DNA of 64,000 nt from Streptomyces xantholiticus (GTDB taxonomy: Bacteria > Actinomycetota > Actinomycetes > Streptomycetales > Streptomycetaceae): assembly GCF_014651015.1 (NCBI RefSeq), contig NZ_BMWB01000001.1:310001-374000 (forward strand), written 5' to 3'. The notes below the pieces were generated by a model. The model was not told where the DNA came from. It saw nothing but the letters and a program-made list of their open reading frames with translations, and ran no database searches. Both the position numbers and the translations under genes were made by a program. Positions 1 to 8,152 of the stretch are shown one piece after another. Numbering within the stretch: position 1 is the stretch's first letter; each line of letters starts with the position of its first letter.

Positions 1-861
1 CCGGCCGGCGTCCCACTGGTGCGCGGATCTGTGCTCGACCGCGACGCGGTGGACCGCGTACTCGCCGGGCACGCCGTCACGGGTGTGGTGCACCTCGCCG
101 CGAAGAAGCAGGTCGGCGAGTCGGTGGAACAGCCGCTCAGGTACTACCGGGAGAACGTGTACGGGCTCACCGTGCTGCTGGAGGCCGTCGTCGCCGCCGG
201 TGTGCAGCGGTTCCTGTTCTCGTCCTCCGCCGCCGTGTACGGGGTGCCGGACACGGACCTCGTGTCGGAGTCGGCCGCGTGCGAGCCGATCAACCCGTAC
301 GGGGAGACGAAGCTCACGGGCGAGTGGCTGGTGCGGGCCGCCGGGCGGGCGCACGGCCTGTCGACCGCCTGTCTGCGGTACTTCAACGTCGCGGGTGCGG
401 CCGCTCCCGAGCTGGCGGACACGGGGGTGTTCAACATCATCCCGATGTTCTTCGACCGGATCACCCGTGGGGAGGCGCCGCGGATCTTCGGCGCGGACTA
501 CCCCACCCCGGACGGGACCTGCATCCGCGACTACATCCATGTCGCCGATCTCGCCGACGCGCACCTGGCGGTGGCGCGACGGCTCGCCGGGACCGAGGCC
601 GGCAAGGACCTCACCGTCAACATCGGCCGCGGGGTCGGCGTCTCGGTCCGGGAGCTCGCCCGCGTGGTGGGCGAGGTGACCGGCCGCCACTTCGATCCGG
701 TGGTCGAGCCGCGGCGGGCCGGAGACGCCGCGAAGGCCGTCGCATCGGTCGAGCTGATCGCCGAGGAACTCGGGTGGACCGCTTCGTACGGGGTACGCGA
801 CATGGTCGCGTCCGCCTGGGCAGGCTGGTCGGCCAGGCACCCGGAAACGGCTGCTCACTGA
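1..861 (+). CDS. galE: UDP-glucose 4-epimerase, 5' end cut by window
   Basis: Extended short-chain dehydrogenase of the Leloir pathway that interconverts UDP-glucose and UDP-galactose with bound NAD. The reading frame is open from base 1, so the N-terminal Rossmann glycine motif lies outside the window and about 286 codons remain. Visible family signatures are HLAAKKQVGES, SSSAAVYG, the catalytic pair in NPYGETK (Tyr codon at 298, Lys at 310), YFNVAGA and GTCIRDYIHVADLADAH, all in GalE order. The gene ends in a strong hairpin (872-905). No second epimerase or gal gene follows; the next gene is an unrelated cation transporter. GalE is favoured over related nucleotide-sugar epimerases because of the IRDYIHV motif, though substrate cannot be proven by eye. 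Confidence 0.93.
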   Translation, partial: PAGVPLVRGSVLDRDAVDRVLAGHAVTGVVHLAAKKQVGESVEQPLRYYRENVYGLTVLLEAVVAAGVQRFLFSSSAAVYGVPDTDLVSESAACEPINPYGETKLTGEWLVRAAGRAHGLSTACLRYFNVAGAAAPELADTGVFNIIPMFFDRITRGEAPRIFGADYPTPDGTCIRDYIHVADLADAHLAVARRLAGTEAGKDLTVNIGRGVGVSVRELARVVGEVTGRHFDPVVEPRRAGDAAKAVASVELIAEELGWTASYGVRDMVASAWAGWSARHPETAAH

Positions 862-871
862 TCGTCCCGAG

Positions 872-905
872 GCTCTGACCTGCGAGCATTTCCGCAGGTC
901 AGAGC
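872..905. terminator. Hairpin terminator after galE
   Basis: Perfect 13-bp inverted repeat: GCTCTGACCTGCG at 872-884 pairs with its complement at 893-905 around an 8-base loop. It starts 11 bases after the galE stop. There is no U tract, which is common for actinobacterial terminators. Confidence 0.8.
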
Positions 906-1012
906 ATATGACAACGGTGTTCAGTGCCGTGTTGCCCGATACCCCCCGCCCGTAGTTGACTGGGGCTCGACCGAGCGATGCAGCGGATGCGGGCTGACGG
1001 AAGGGCACCGAC

Positions 1013-1954
1013 ATGGGGGCTGGGCACGACCACGGGCACGGGCACGGCGGCCCCCCGCCGACGGGCACCGCCGCCGCCCTCTACAAGGGCCGGCTGAGGA
1101 TCGCCCTCGCGATCACGCTGGGCGTGATGGTGCTGGAGATCATCGGTGGCGTGCTGTCGGGCTCACTGGCCCTGATCGCGGACGCCGCCCATATGGCGAC
1201 GGACGCGGTGGGGCTCGCCATGGCGCTGCTGGCGATCCACTTCGCAAACCGGCCCGCCGGGCAGAACCGCACGTTCGGCTTCGCCCGTGCCGAGATCCTC
1301 GCGGCGCTCGCCAACTGTCTGCTGCTCATCGGTGTGGGCGGCTTCCTGCTCTTCGAGGCGGTGGAGCGTTTCATCGAGCCCGCGCAGACCCGGGGCGGTC
1401 TGACCGTCGTTTTCGCACTCGTCGGCCTCGTGGCAAACATGGTCTCGCTGACCCTGCTGATGCGGGGACAGAAGGAGAGCCTCAACGTGCGGGGCGCGTA
1501 CCTGGAGGTGCTGGCGGACGCGCTCGGTTCGGTGACCGTCCTGATCTCGGCGGGGATCATCCTGGGGACCGGCTGGCAGTACGCCGACCCGATCGCCTCC
1601 CTGGCCATCGGGCTGATGATCGTGCCGCGCACCTGGCGGCTGCTGCGGGAGACGCTGAACGTACTGCTGGAGGCGGCCCCCCAGGGCGTCGACATGGGTG
1701 ACGTCCGTGCCCACATATTGGCGCTGCCGGGTGTGGAGGACGTGCACGATCTGCACGCCTGGACGATCACGTCCGGGATGCCGGTGCTCTCCGCGCACGT
1801 GGTCGTGAGCCAGGACGTGCTGGACTCGGTGGGACACGAGAAGATGCTGCACGACCTGCAGGGCTGTCTCGGTGCGCACTTCGACGTCGAGCACTGCACC
1901 TTCCAGCTGGAGCCCGTGGGCCACGCGGAGCACGAGGCGAAGCTCTGTCACTGA
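1013..1954 (+). CDS. Cation diffusion facilitator (CzcD/ZitB-like metal efflux)
   Basis: Membrane metal/proton antiporter of the CDF family, expected to export Zn2+, Co2+ or Cd2+ from the cytoplasm. 313 residues, the usual length. A histidine-rich N-terminus (DHGHGHGG) is followed by six predicted membrane segments and a cytoplasmic C-terminal domain from about residue 210. The transport site in segment 2 is the expected Asp57/His60/Asp64 in DAAHMATDA. In segment 5 the partner site reads YLEVLADALGSV, so Glu165 stands where many CDF proteins have His, with Asp169 kept. The ATG has a good site, GGAAGGG, about 7 bases upstream. It is monocistronic between galE and the methyltransferase leader. 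No metalloregulator sits beside it, so the metal is not predictable here. Confidence 0.92.
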   Translation: MGAGHDHGHGHGGPPPTGTAAALYKGRLRIALAITLGVMVLEIIGGVLSGSLALIADAAHMATDAVGLAMALLAIHFANRPAGQNRTFGFARAEILAALANCLLLIGVGGFLLFEAVERFIEPAQTRGGLTVVFALVGLVANMVSLTLLMRGQKESLNVRGAYLEVLADALGSVTVLISAGIILGTGWQYADPIASLAIGLMIVPRTWRLLRETLNVLLEAAPQGVDMGDVRAHILALPGVEDVHDLHAWTITSGMPVLSAHVVVSQDVLDSVGHEKMLHDLQGCLGAHFDVEHCTFQLEPVGHAEHEAKLCH

Positions 1955-1986
1955 CGGACCCCGTCACCGAGCGGCCCGGCCGCTGC

Positions 1987-1992
1987 TAGGGT
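1987..1992 (+). promoter_or_regulatory. Candidate -10 box for the methyltransferase leader
   Basis: TAGGGT matches the TANNNT -10 form. A start near 1999 would give a leader of about 200 bases before the TTG of the methyltransferase-acetyltransferase gene. No convincing -35 is visible. Confidence 0.35.
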
Positions 1993-2042
1993 TCTTCGCG
2001 GGGGCAACCACGTCCCACCGCCCTTGAGAGGAGCTGAGGTTG

Positions 2043-2117
2043 ATGACCGTCGCGATGGACGCTGCCCGGCGCAGCGCCCGGTCCTTCCTCAACCTCCGGG
2101 CCTCCGTCCGACCCTGA
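2043..2117 (+). CDS. Putative 24-residue leader peptide
   Basis: Short ORF with ATG at 2043 and TGA at 2115-2117. It is preceded by a strong ribosome binding site (GAGAGGAG ending at 2033, 9 bases before the ATG). The peptide is basic, starting MTVAMDAARRSARS and ending LNLRASVRP. It sits 78 bases before the methyltransferase-acetyltransferase start, and that gene's own weak site is enclosed in a small hairpin (2173-2187). This layout is that of a translated leader controlling a downstream gene. No known leader family is recognised. It could also be a chance ORF, but its binding site is much better than that of the large gene. Confidence 0.4.
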   Translation: MTVAMDAARRSARSFLNLRASVRP

Positions 2118-2172
2118 CCCGACCCCGGTCCGGTTTTCCCCCGGTCCCACGGTCGCGCACGTCGGCCGGAGC

Positions 2173-2187
2173 CCCTTCAGACAAGGG
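2173..2187 (+). promoter_or_regulatory. Hairpin covering the ribosome binding site of the next gene
   Basis: CCCTT (2173-2177) pairs with AAGGG (2183-2187). AAGGG is the only plausible ribosome binding site for the TTG start at 2196, 8 bases away. Pairing would mask it, consistent with translational control by the upstream 24-codon ORF. A 5-bp stem is short, so this is suggestive only. Confidence 0.35.
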
Positions 2188-2195
2188 TTTCCACG

Positions 2196-3440
2196 TTGTC
2201 CGACAACGCTCTGCACGACGCTTTCTTCGCCCTGCACCACGGTCTGCCGCGGCAGGGACCCGGTTCCGACGCCACCTCCGCCCGTCTGCTCGCCATGGCG
2301 GGCCCGCTGCCGGCGCGTGCGCGGGCCCTCGATCTGGGCTGCGGCCCGGGTCGCAGTGCCCTGCTGCTGGCCGCACGGGCCGGCGCACAGGTGACGGCAG
2401 TGGATCTGCACGAACCGTTCCTCGACGAGCTGCGGCGCAGCGCCGAGGCGCGCGGCCTCGGTGAGGCGATCCGCACCGTCCACGCCGACATGGGTGCGCT
2501 CCCCTTCCCGGACGGCTCCTTCGACGCCGTCTGGGCGGAGAGCTCGGCGTACAGCATCGGTTTCGACACCGCCCTCGAGAAGTGGCGCAGGCTGATCGCC
2601 CCCGGAGGCAGTCTGGTCCTCACCGAGTGCGAGTGGACGGCCGAGACGCCGTCGGCCGAGGCCCGCGCCTTCTGGGATCGGCACTACGCGCTGCGCACGA
2701 CCGCACAGAACTGCTCGGCGGCCGTCACGGCTGGCTACGACGTCCTCGGCCTGTACCGACAGCCGGAGAGCGACTGGGACGAGTACTACGGCCCGTTGGC
2801 CGAGCGGGTCGACGCGGCGGACGCCGGCGCACCGGGGATGGCCGAGGCGCTGGCCGCGACCCGCGAGGAAATCGCCGTGCGCCGCGAGCACGGCTCGGAG
2901 TTCGGCTACACCGGCTACGTGCTGCGTCCCGCCGATCCGCGCTGGCGTACGCGTCCCGAGACCGCGGCCGACATCCCGGCGGTGCGCGCCGTCAACGCGG
3001 CCGCGTTCCCCTCCGCCGAGGAGGCCGCTCTGGTGGACGCGCTGCGCCTGGACGGCGACGCATGGCTGCCTGGGCTGTCGTACGTGGCCGAGGCGGCGGA
3101 CGGGTCGGTGGCCGCCTACGCGCTGCTCACCAGGTGCCGCATCGGCGGCGTGCCGGCGCTGGCTCTCGCGCCGGTGGCGACCGCGCCGCGTCATCAGCGG
3201 CAGGGCGCGGGACAGGCGGTGGTGCGGGCGGTGCTGGATGCGGCGCGCGTGCGCGGTGAGGGCCCGGTCGTCGTCCTCGGGCACCCCGAGTACTACCCGA
3301 GGTTCGGTTTCGAGATCGCTTCCGGGCACGGCATCAGGACTTCGTTCGCAGCATGCGAGGAGGCCCTGATGGTGCTGGCGCTCGACGGCAGGGACGTGCC
3401 GCGGGGCACGATCACCTGTCCGGCGGCCTTCGGCGTCTGA
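2196..3440 (+). CDS. Class I SAM methyltransferase fused to GNAT acetyltransferase
   Basis: Two enzymes in one 414-residue chain. Residues about 1-245 form a class I SAM-dependent methyltransferase with motif I ALDLGCGPGRS at 44-54, an acidic strand end (TAVDL, 67-71) and an APGGSLVL strand near 135. Residues about 251-414 form a YhbS-like GNAT domain with the acetyl-CoA loop ATAPRHQRQGAGQ (328-340) and the HPEYYPRFGFE signature (363-373). The frame is continuous across the junction, so this is a true fusion rather than adjacent genes. The start is TTG with a weak, possibly hairpin-masked site. Substrates are unknown. A hairpin terminator follows directly. The neighbours (metal efflux, idi) give no pathway hint. 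Confidence 0.85.
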   Translation: MSDNALHDAFFALHHGLPRQGPGSDATSARLLAMAGPLPARARALDLGCGPGRSALLLAARAGAQVTAVDLHEPFLDELRRSAEARGLGEAIRTVHADMGALPFPDGSFDAVWAESSAYSIGFDTALEKWRRLIAPGGSLVLTECEWTAETPSAEARAFWDRHYALRTTAQNCSAAVTAGYDVLGLYRQPESDWDEYYGPLAERVDAADAGAPGMAEALAATREEIAVRREHGSEFGYTGYVLRPADPRWRTRPETAADIPAVRAVNAAAFPSAEEAALVDALRLDGDAWLPGLSYVAEAADGSVAAYALLTRCRIGGVPALALAPVATAPRHQRQGAGQAVVRAVLDAARVRGEGPVVVLGHPEYYPRFGFEIASGHGIRTSFAACEEALMVLALDGRDVPRGTITCPAAFGV

Positions 3441-3448
3441 ACGTGCGC

Positions 3449-3480
3449 CCGCCCCGCCACGGGCGCGCGTGGCGGGGCGG
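3449..3480. terminator. Hairpin terminator
   Basis: Perfect 13-bp GC-only stem, 3449-3461 with 3468-3480, 6-base loop, 8 bases after the methyltransferase-acetyltransferase stop. Confidence 0.75.
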
Positions 3481-3596
3481 ACATGCCAGGTTGCCGCCGA
3501 AGTACGGACAAGCCGCTTTTGTACGGCAGACTGAGCGGGGCCCAGGGATCTTCCACCGGAAGGCCGCAGGGCCGAGGACCGATGCGAAGGACGGTT

Positions 3597-4190
3597 ATGC
3601 CGATCACACCAGCCACCGCGGCGACCAGTGCGTCGAACGGCACATCACCAGCGATCCTGCTCGAGCTGGTCGACGAGGAGGGCAATACCGTCGGTACGGC
3701 GGAGAAGCTCGCCGCCCACCAGCCGCCCGGCCGGCTCCACCGCGCGTTCTCGGTGTTCCTCTTCGACGAGCAGGGCCGGCTGTTGCTGCAGCGCCGTGCG
3801 CTCGGCAAGTACCACTCCCCCGGTGTCTGGTCGAACAGTTGCTGCGGCCATCCGTACCCGGGCGAGGCGCCGTTCGCCGCGGCCGCCCGGCGTACGCACG
3901 AGGAGCTGGGGGTCTCGCCGTCGCTGCTCGCCGAGGCGGGGACGGTCCGCTACAACCATCCGGACCCGGAGTCGGGCCTGGTCGAGCAGGAGTACAACCA
4001 TCTCTTCGTCGGGCTGGTGCAGTCCCCGCTGCGGCCGGATTCCGAGGAGATCGGCGAGACGGCCTTCGTGACGCCGGACGAGCTGGCCGACCTGCACGGG
4101 TCGGCGCCGTTCTCGGCGTGGTTCATGACGGTGCTGGACGCGGCCCGGCCCGCGGTCAAGGAGCTGACGGGACCGTCCGGCGGCTGGTAG
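3597..4190 (+). CDS. idi: Isopentenyl-diphosphate delta-isomerase, type I
   Basis: Cytosolic Nudix-fold enzyme that interconverts isopentenyl and dimethylallyl diphosphate for isoprenoid synthesis. 197 residues from the ATG at 3597, which has GAAGGA 5 bases upstream. An in-frame ATG at 3582 is possible, but the N-terminus MPITPATA resembles known Streptomyces Idi starts. The catalytic Cys is in NSCCGHPYPGE (Cys83), followed by the metal-binding glutamates in RTHEELGV and the catalytic Glu region LVEQEYNHLFVG. The sequence is complete and ordinary. It stands alone, without other isoprenoid genes. It matches the S. coelicolor SCO6750 product as I remember it. Confidence 0.93.
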   Translation: MPITPATAATSASNGTSPAILLELVDEEGNTVGTAEKLAAHQPPGRLHRAFSVFLFDEQGRLLLQRRALGKYHSPGVWSNSCCGHPYPGEAPFAAAARRTHEELGVSPSLLAEAGTVRYNHPDPESGLVEQEYNHLFVGLVQSPLRPDSEEIGETAFVTPDELADLHGSAPFSAWFMTVLDAARPAVKELTGPSGGW

Positions 4191-4250
4191 CGGTAGGCTC
4201 CCGCGGCACGGCGCCTCGGACCTGTCCGGCCTGATCGCCGGAACGCGGTT

Positions 4251-4727
4251 TCACAAGGCCGCCACGCCGCTCTGGAACCGCGGCAGCAGCGGCAGCTCGG
4301 CCCAGATGACCTTGCCGCCGCTCACCGTGTGCTCGACGTCGCAGGTTCCCCCGGCCTCCCGGGTGATCTCGCGGACCAGCAGCAGTCCACGGCCGCCCGT
4401 CTGCGCGGAGTCGGTCTCCAGCGCCTTCGGCCGGTAGGGGTGGTTGTCCTCCACCGAAACCCGCACCCAGTGCGCGCCGATGGCGACCTCGACGGCGACC
4501 TCCGGCGAGAGCAGGGCTGCGTGCCGCACGGAGTTGGTGACCAGTTCGGAGACGATCAGCAGCAGGCCCTGCACCACGTCGTCGGCGACCGGCACGCCCT
4601 GGCGAGCGAGGAGGTCCCGTACGGCGTGCCGTGCCTGCGGGACGGACACATCGAGCGCGGGAGCGGTGAACCGCCAGGCGCCCTCGTACGACAGCGGCCG
4701 GGCCGGCACGCTCCCGCGGCTCTCCAT
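4251..4727 (-). CDS. Anti-sigma-type histidine-kinase-like ATPase
   Basis: 158-residue single-domain GHKL ATPase of the RsbW/SpoIIAB-like group that is abundant in Streptomyces, usually a regulator that binds sigma factors or anti-anti-sigma partners. The N box is SELVTNSVRHAA, followed by VEDNHPYRP (a degenerate G1 box) and the glycine-rich lid TGGRGLLLV. The ATG at 4727 (MESRGSVPA) is chosen because GAAGGTGG lies about 9 bases upstream; a longer frame upstream has no such site. It converges with idi. No sigma factor or antagonist is next to it, so the partner is unknown. Confidence 0.85.
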   Translation of the reverse strand: MESRGSVPARPLSYEGAWRFTAPALDVSVPQARHAVRDLLARQGVPVADDVVQGLLLIVSELVTNSVRHAALLSPEVAVEVAIGAHWVRVSVEDNHPYRPKALETDSAQTGGRGLLLVREITREAGGTCDVEHTVSGGKVIWAELPLLPRFQSGVAAL

Positions 4728-4858
4728 AGTCCGGCACCACCTTCGGCTCGTCCCACTGACCTTCGGCAACAAGTGTTGGTAGTCAGTTGGTCCGTGCCGT
4801 ACCGCTGATCGGAAATGAACGGCTATCGACGCCCTTTGATCGGATGCGTATGACAGGG

Positions 4859-5548
4859 TCAGTTGTGTGATTGGTCGGAATCTCCTTCTGCCCGCTTCGC
4901 CTGGTCAATCGTTTCAGCACTCTTATCCGCGTTTTCCCGGGTCCCGCGGTCCCCACGGTCCACCGGCTGCTCCGTGACCATGCTGACGACCCGCCGGCCG
5001 CCGACGCCGATCGCGATCAGACCCAGACCGTCGAAGAGCAGCGCCAGGGAGAAGAACGTACCGAGGACGTAGAGGCTGCTGTCCGGCCAGTCGGCGAGCA
5101 CCAGGACGCCCAGCAGCAGGCCGAAGGCGCCCTGCACCAGGGTCCAGCCGAACTGCGGGCCGCGCACGACCACACTGCCCACCAGCCGGAAGAGCCCGCC
5201 GGTGAGGAAGAGCAGCGCGGCGAACATCGTGAGGCCCTCCGCCGTGGTCTCCGGGTAGCGGATGACGACCGCGCCCGCCGCGATGTTCAGCGCCGCGACC
5301 ACGACGGCCAGCCAGAAGAAGTTGCTGCCGCGCGACTCGACCGCGTGCAGCAGGCCGACGACGCCGCAGATCAGCAGCAGCCAGCCGAACAGGAGCATCG
5401 AGGTGAGTGTCGCGACGCCCGTGTAGACGAGTCCGACGAGACCGCCCAGCGCCAGGATCGCGCCCAGCGCGGCCAGCCTGCCGAAGCCGCGGCGCAGCTT
5501 CTTCTCCCGGCGGTGCTGGTCCTTCTCCGCCCGGGTGGTACCGGCCAT
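4859..5548 (-). CDS. HdeD-family (DUF308) membrane protein
   Basis: 229-residue integral membrane protein with a charged N-terminus (MAGTTRAEKDQHRREKKLRR), about six hydrophobic segments between residues 25 and 180 in the paired pattern of DUF308, then an acidic hydrophilic tail. The family includes E. coli HdeD, linked to acid stress, but its biochemical role is unknown. ATG at 5548 has AAGGAGG 6 bases upstream. It is divergent from the enoyl-CoA hydratase gene, sharing an 82-base spacer. Confidence 0.85.
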   Translation of the reverse strand: MAGTTRAEKDQHRREKKLRRGFGRLAALGAILALGGLVGLVYTGVATLTSMLLFGWLLLICGVVGLLHAVESRGSNFFWLAVVVAALNIAAGAVVIRYPETTAEGLTMFAALLFLTGGLFRLVGSVVVRGPQFGWTLVQGAFGLLLGVLVLADWPDSSLYVLGTFFSLALLFDGLGLIAIGVGGRRVVSMVTEQPVDRGDRGTRENADKSAETIDQAKRAEGDSDQSHN

Positions 5549-5591
5549 CAGACGCCTCCTTGGCAATCCCCCTGCGAGCGGCACCCCCTTC

Positions 5592-5623
5592 TTGATCATA
5601 GGTTCGGGTCCTGGGGATAGCAT
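5592..5623 (+). promoter_or_regulatory. Leaderless promoter for the enoyl-CoA hydratase gene
   Basis: TTGATC (5592-5597) and TAGCAT (5618-5623) with a 20-base spacer. The ATG follows 7 bases after the -10 box and there is no ribosome binding site, so transcription probably starts at or next to the ATG. Confidence 0.5.
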
Positions 5624-5630
5624 CCGGCGC

Positions 5631-6425
5631 ATGGAGTCCCCGAAGGCGCAGCCGCCACGGCTGAGGCACACCGTCGCGGACGGTGTCGCCACCGTCGTCA
5701 TCAGCAACCCCGCCAAGCGCAACGCCATGACCGCCGGCATGTGGCGCGCCCTGCCCGAACTGCTCGAGCAGTTGGCGGTGCAGGAGGCCGTACGGGCATT
5801 GGTGCTGACCGGTGAGGGCGGGACGTTCTGCGCGGGCGCGGACATCTCCTCGCTGCAGGCGCCCGGCGAGGACCCGCAGTCGCTGGCGGTACGCGCGGAG
5901 GAAGCACTCGCCGCCTTCCCCAAACCCACGCTTGCCGTGGTGCGCGGCTACTGCGTGGGCGGCGGCTGCCAGCTCGCCGCGGCCTGCGATCTGCGTTTCG
6001 CGGAGCAGGGCTCCCGGTTCGGTGTGACACCGGCGAAGCTCGGCATCGTCTACCCGGCGGCCTCCACCCGCCGGCTCGCCGCGCTGGTGGGTCCGGCGGC
6101 GGCCAAGTACCTGCTGTTTTCCGGAGAGTTGATCGGTACGGAGCGGGCGCTGCGGACCGGGCTGGTCGACGAGGTGCTGCCCAAGGACGAGCTGGGCCGG
6201 CGGGCCGCGGAGTTCACCCGGATCCTGGTGTCGCGCTCGCAGCTGACGCAGTGCGCGGCGAAGGAGTTCGCCGCGGGCCGAACGGACCGGGACGCGTACT
6301 GGGCGGAGCAGGCGCGCGGCAGCGGCGACACCGCGGAGGGGGTCGCCGCCTTCCTGGAGCGGCGCGCGCCGCGCTTCACCTGGGCGCCGGAGGCCGCCGA
6401 CTTCCCTGCCTCTACCGGGAGATGA
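5631..6425 (+). CDS. Enoyl-CoA hydratase/isomerase family protein
   Basis: 264-residue crotonase-fold enzyme. The two oxyanion-hole segments are present: NPAKRNAM near residue 23 and GGTFCAGADISSL near 64, then GYCVGGGCQLAAACDLRF near 105. Members hydrate or isomerise acyl-CoA esters; the exact substrate is not readable. No partner beta-oxidation gene is adjacent, unlike the 42-48 kb operon. The ATG at 5631 is the first plausible start and appears leaderless. The 3' end overlaps the convergent DJ-1 gene by 14 bases. Confidence 0.88.
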   Translation: MESPKAQPPRLRHTVADGVATVVISNPAKRNAMTAGMWRALPELLEQLAVQEAVRALVLTGEGGTFCAGADISSLQAPGEDPQSLAVRAEEALAAFPKPTLAVVRGYCVGGGCQLAAACDLRFAEQGSRFGVTPAKLGIVYPAASTRRLAALVGPAAAKYLLFSGELIGTERALRTGLVDEVLPKDELGRRAAEFTRILVSRSQLTQCAAKEFAAGRTDRDAYWAEQARGSGDTAEGVAAFLERRAPRFTWAPEAADFPASTGR

Positions 6426-7053
6426 AGCGGCCTCCGGTACGGAACTCCTCGACCAGGTGCGCCGGGGCCTTCTCGGGCGAGCCCGCGTCGTAGGGCGGCT
6501 GGGGGTCGTACTCGGTCAGCAGTTGCACGGCCTGGGCGTGTTCGTCACCGGCCAGCCTGCCGACCAGCGTGAGTCCCATGTCGATGCCGGACGAGACACC
6601 GGCGGCCGTGACGTATTTGCCGTCGGTGACGACCCGGCGGCCGGTCGGCTCGGCGCCCAGCCGCTTGAGTTCGTCCAGGGCGAGCCAGTGCGAGGTCGCC
6701 TCGCGGCCCTTCAGCAGTCCTGCCTCCGCGAGCAGCAGTGAGCCGGTGCACACCGACGTCGTCCAGGTACTGGTCGCGTCCACGGCACGCAGCCATTCCA
6801 GGAGCGCCTCGTTGTCCATCTGCCCGTCCTGGCCGGGGCCGCCGGGCACGACGACGACGTCCGGTTCGGTCACCTCCTCGAACGTCCTGGTGGCGACCAG
6901 ATTCAGTTCGTCACGGTCGTTCGGCACCGGGCCGGTCCGCTCGGCGACGAAGACGACCTCGGTGTCGGGAAGGCGGCACAGCACTTCGTAGGGGCCGACG
7001 GCGTCCAGAGCCGTGAAGCGGTCGAAGAGGAGGACGGCGATCTGCGTGGTCAC
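6412..7053 (-). CDS. DJ-1/PfpI (isonitrile hydratase-like) protein
   Basis: 213-residue single-domain DJ-1/PfpI protein. The nucleophile elbow is SVCTGSLLLAEAGLL, with an upstream VVVVPGGPGQDG loop. Relatives include isonitrile hydratase and the N-terminal domain of GlxA-type regulators, so enzymatic activity is plausible but unproven. The start is GTG at 7053, with AAGGGA about 9 bases upstream. It lies 28 bases downstream of the GlxA-like gene on the same strand and shares the same domain type, so the two are probably one operon, with regulator and effector related by domain duplication. Confidence 0.85.
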   Translation of the reverse strand: MTTQIAVLLFDRFTALDAVGPYEVLCRLPDTEVVFVAERTGPVPNDRDELNLVATRTFEEVTEPDVVVVPGGPGQDGQMDNEALLEWLRAVDATSTWTTSVCTGSLLLAEAGLLKGREATSHWLALDELKRLGAEPTGRRVVTDGKYVTAAGVSSGIDMGLTLVGRLAGDEHAQAVQLLTEYDPQPPYDAGSPEKAPAHLVEEFRTGGRFISR

Positions 7054-7081
7054 GGGGCGTTCCCTTTCGTCGGGTGCGTGC

Positions 7082-8065
7082 TCAGTGGGCGGGTTGCCGC
7101 GCGGGGCCGCGGAAGCGGCGGCGGTACTCGGCAGGTGCGACGCCGAGGGCTTTGACGAACGCCCTGCGCATGGCCTCGCTGGTGCCGTAACCACAGGCGC
7201 GCGAGATCTTGGTGACCCCGTCGGCGGTGTCCTCGAGGAGCCTTCTGGCGTGCTCCAGCCGTACCCGCTCGACATAGCGGCCCGGTGTCGTACCCGTTTC
7301 CGCGTGGAAGGCACGGGCGAAGTGGCGGGGGGACAGTCCGGCGCGGTCGGCGAGCGACTCGACCGACAGGTCGGCCTCCGGGTGCTGGGTGACCCAGTGC
7401 TGCACCGCGCGCAGCGGTTCGCGGGTGGCGGTCTGGGCCGCGAGCTGGGCGCTGAACTGGGACTGGTTGCCGGGCCGGCGCAGGAAGACGACGAGATGGC
7501 GGGCCACGGTGAGGGCGATGTCCCTGCCGAGGTCCTCCTCCACCAGGGCCAGCGCCAGGTCGATCCCGGCCGTGACACCCGCGGAGGTGGAGATCCGGCC
7601 GTCGCGTACGAAGATCGGGTCGGGCTCGACGTCGACCTTCGGATAGGCGCCGGCGAGGTGGTCACAGGCGCGCCAATGGGTGGTGGCCCGGTGGCCGTCG
7701 AGCAGTCCTGCCTCCGCGAGCAGCAGGGCCCCGGTGCAGACGGAGACAAGGCGCCCGGCTTGCGGCGCGTTGGCACGCAGCCAGTCGACCAGGCGCGGAT
7801 CGGGGCGGCGGGTGCCCTCGCCTCCGGGGACGAGGAGGGTGTGCGGGGTGACGGCGTCCATGAGGCTGCCGTCGGGAACCAGCGTGAGGCCGCTGGAGGT
7901 CCGTACCGGCGAGCCGTCGAGCGAGGCGGTACGGATCCGGTACGCGGACCCGTCGCCGCAGGCCAGGGCGGCCCCTTGGAAGACCTCGACCGGCCCTGTC
8001 ACATCGAGGCTCTGCACGTCGTCGAAGAGGACGACGAGCAGTGTTCGCTCCGTCATGCCCTTCAT
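7082..8065 (-). CDS. GlxA-type transcriptional regulator (DJ-1 domain plus AraC HTH)
   Basis: 327-residue regulator. Residues about 5-190 form a DJ-1/PfpI domain keeping VSVCTGALLLAEAGLL. Residues about 225-320 form a double helix-turn-helix AraC domain (SLADRAGLSPRHFARAFHAE, then ISRACGYGTSEAMRRAF). Such proteins sense a small ligand through the DJ-1 domain. The ATG at 8065 is preferred because GGAGG lies 8 bases upstream; ATG 8056 is an alternative. It is first in a probable operon with the DJ-1 gene and divergent from the SCO6745-family gene, so it may act on the shared 113-base spacer. Confidence 0.9.
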   Translation of the reverse strand: MKGMTERTLLVVLFDDVQSLDVTGPVEVFQGAALACGDGSAYRIRTASLDGSPVRTSSGLTLVPDGSLMDAVTPHTLLVPGGEGTRRPDPRLVDWLRANAPQAGRLVSVCTGALLLAEAGLLDGHRATTHWRACDHLAGAYPKVDVEPDPIFVRDGRISTSAGVTAGIDLALALVEEDLGRDIALTVARHLVVFLRRPGNQSQFSAQLAAQTATREPLRAVQHWVTQHPEADLSVESLADRAGLSPRHFARAFHAETGTTPGRYVERVRLEHARRLLEDTADGVTKISRACGYGTSEAMRRAFVKALGVAPAEYRRRFRGPARQPAH

Positions 8066-8152
8066 CCTTCGCACCTCCGGGTGCGGCCGCAATGACGAGA
8101 ACCCCACCTTTCCTGCCATGGCGGTCCTGTGGATGCCCGGCACTTCCAGGCG

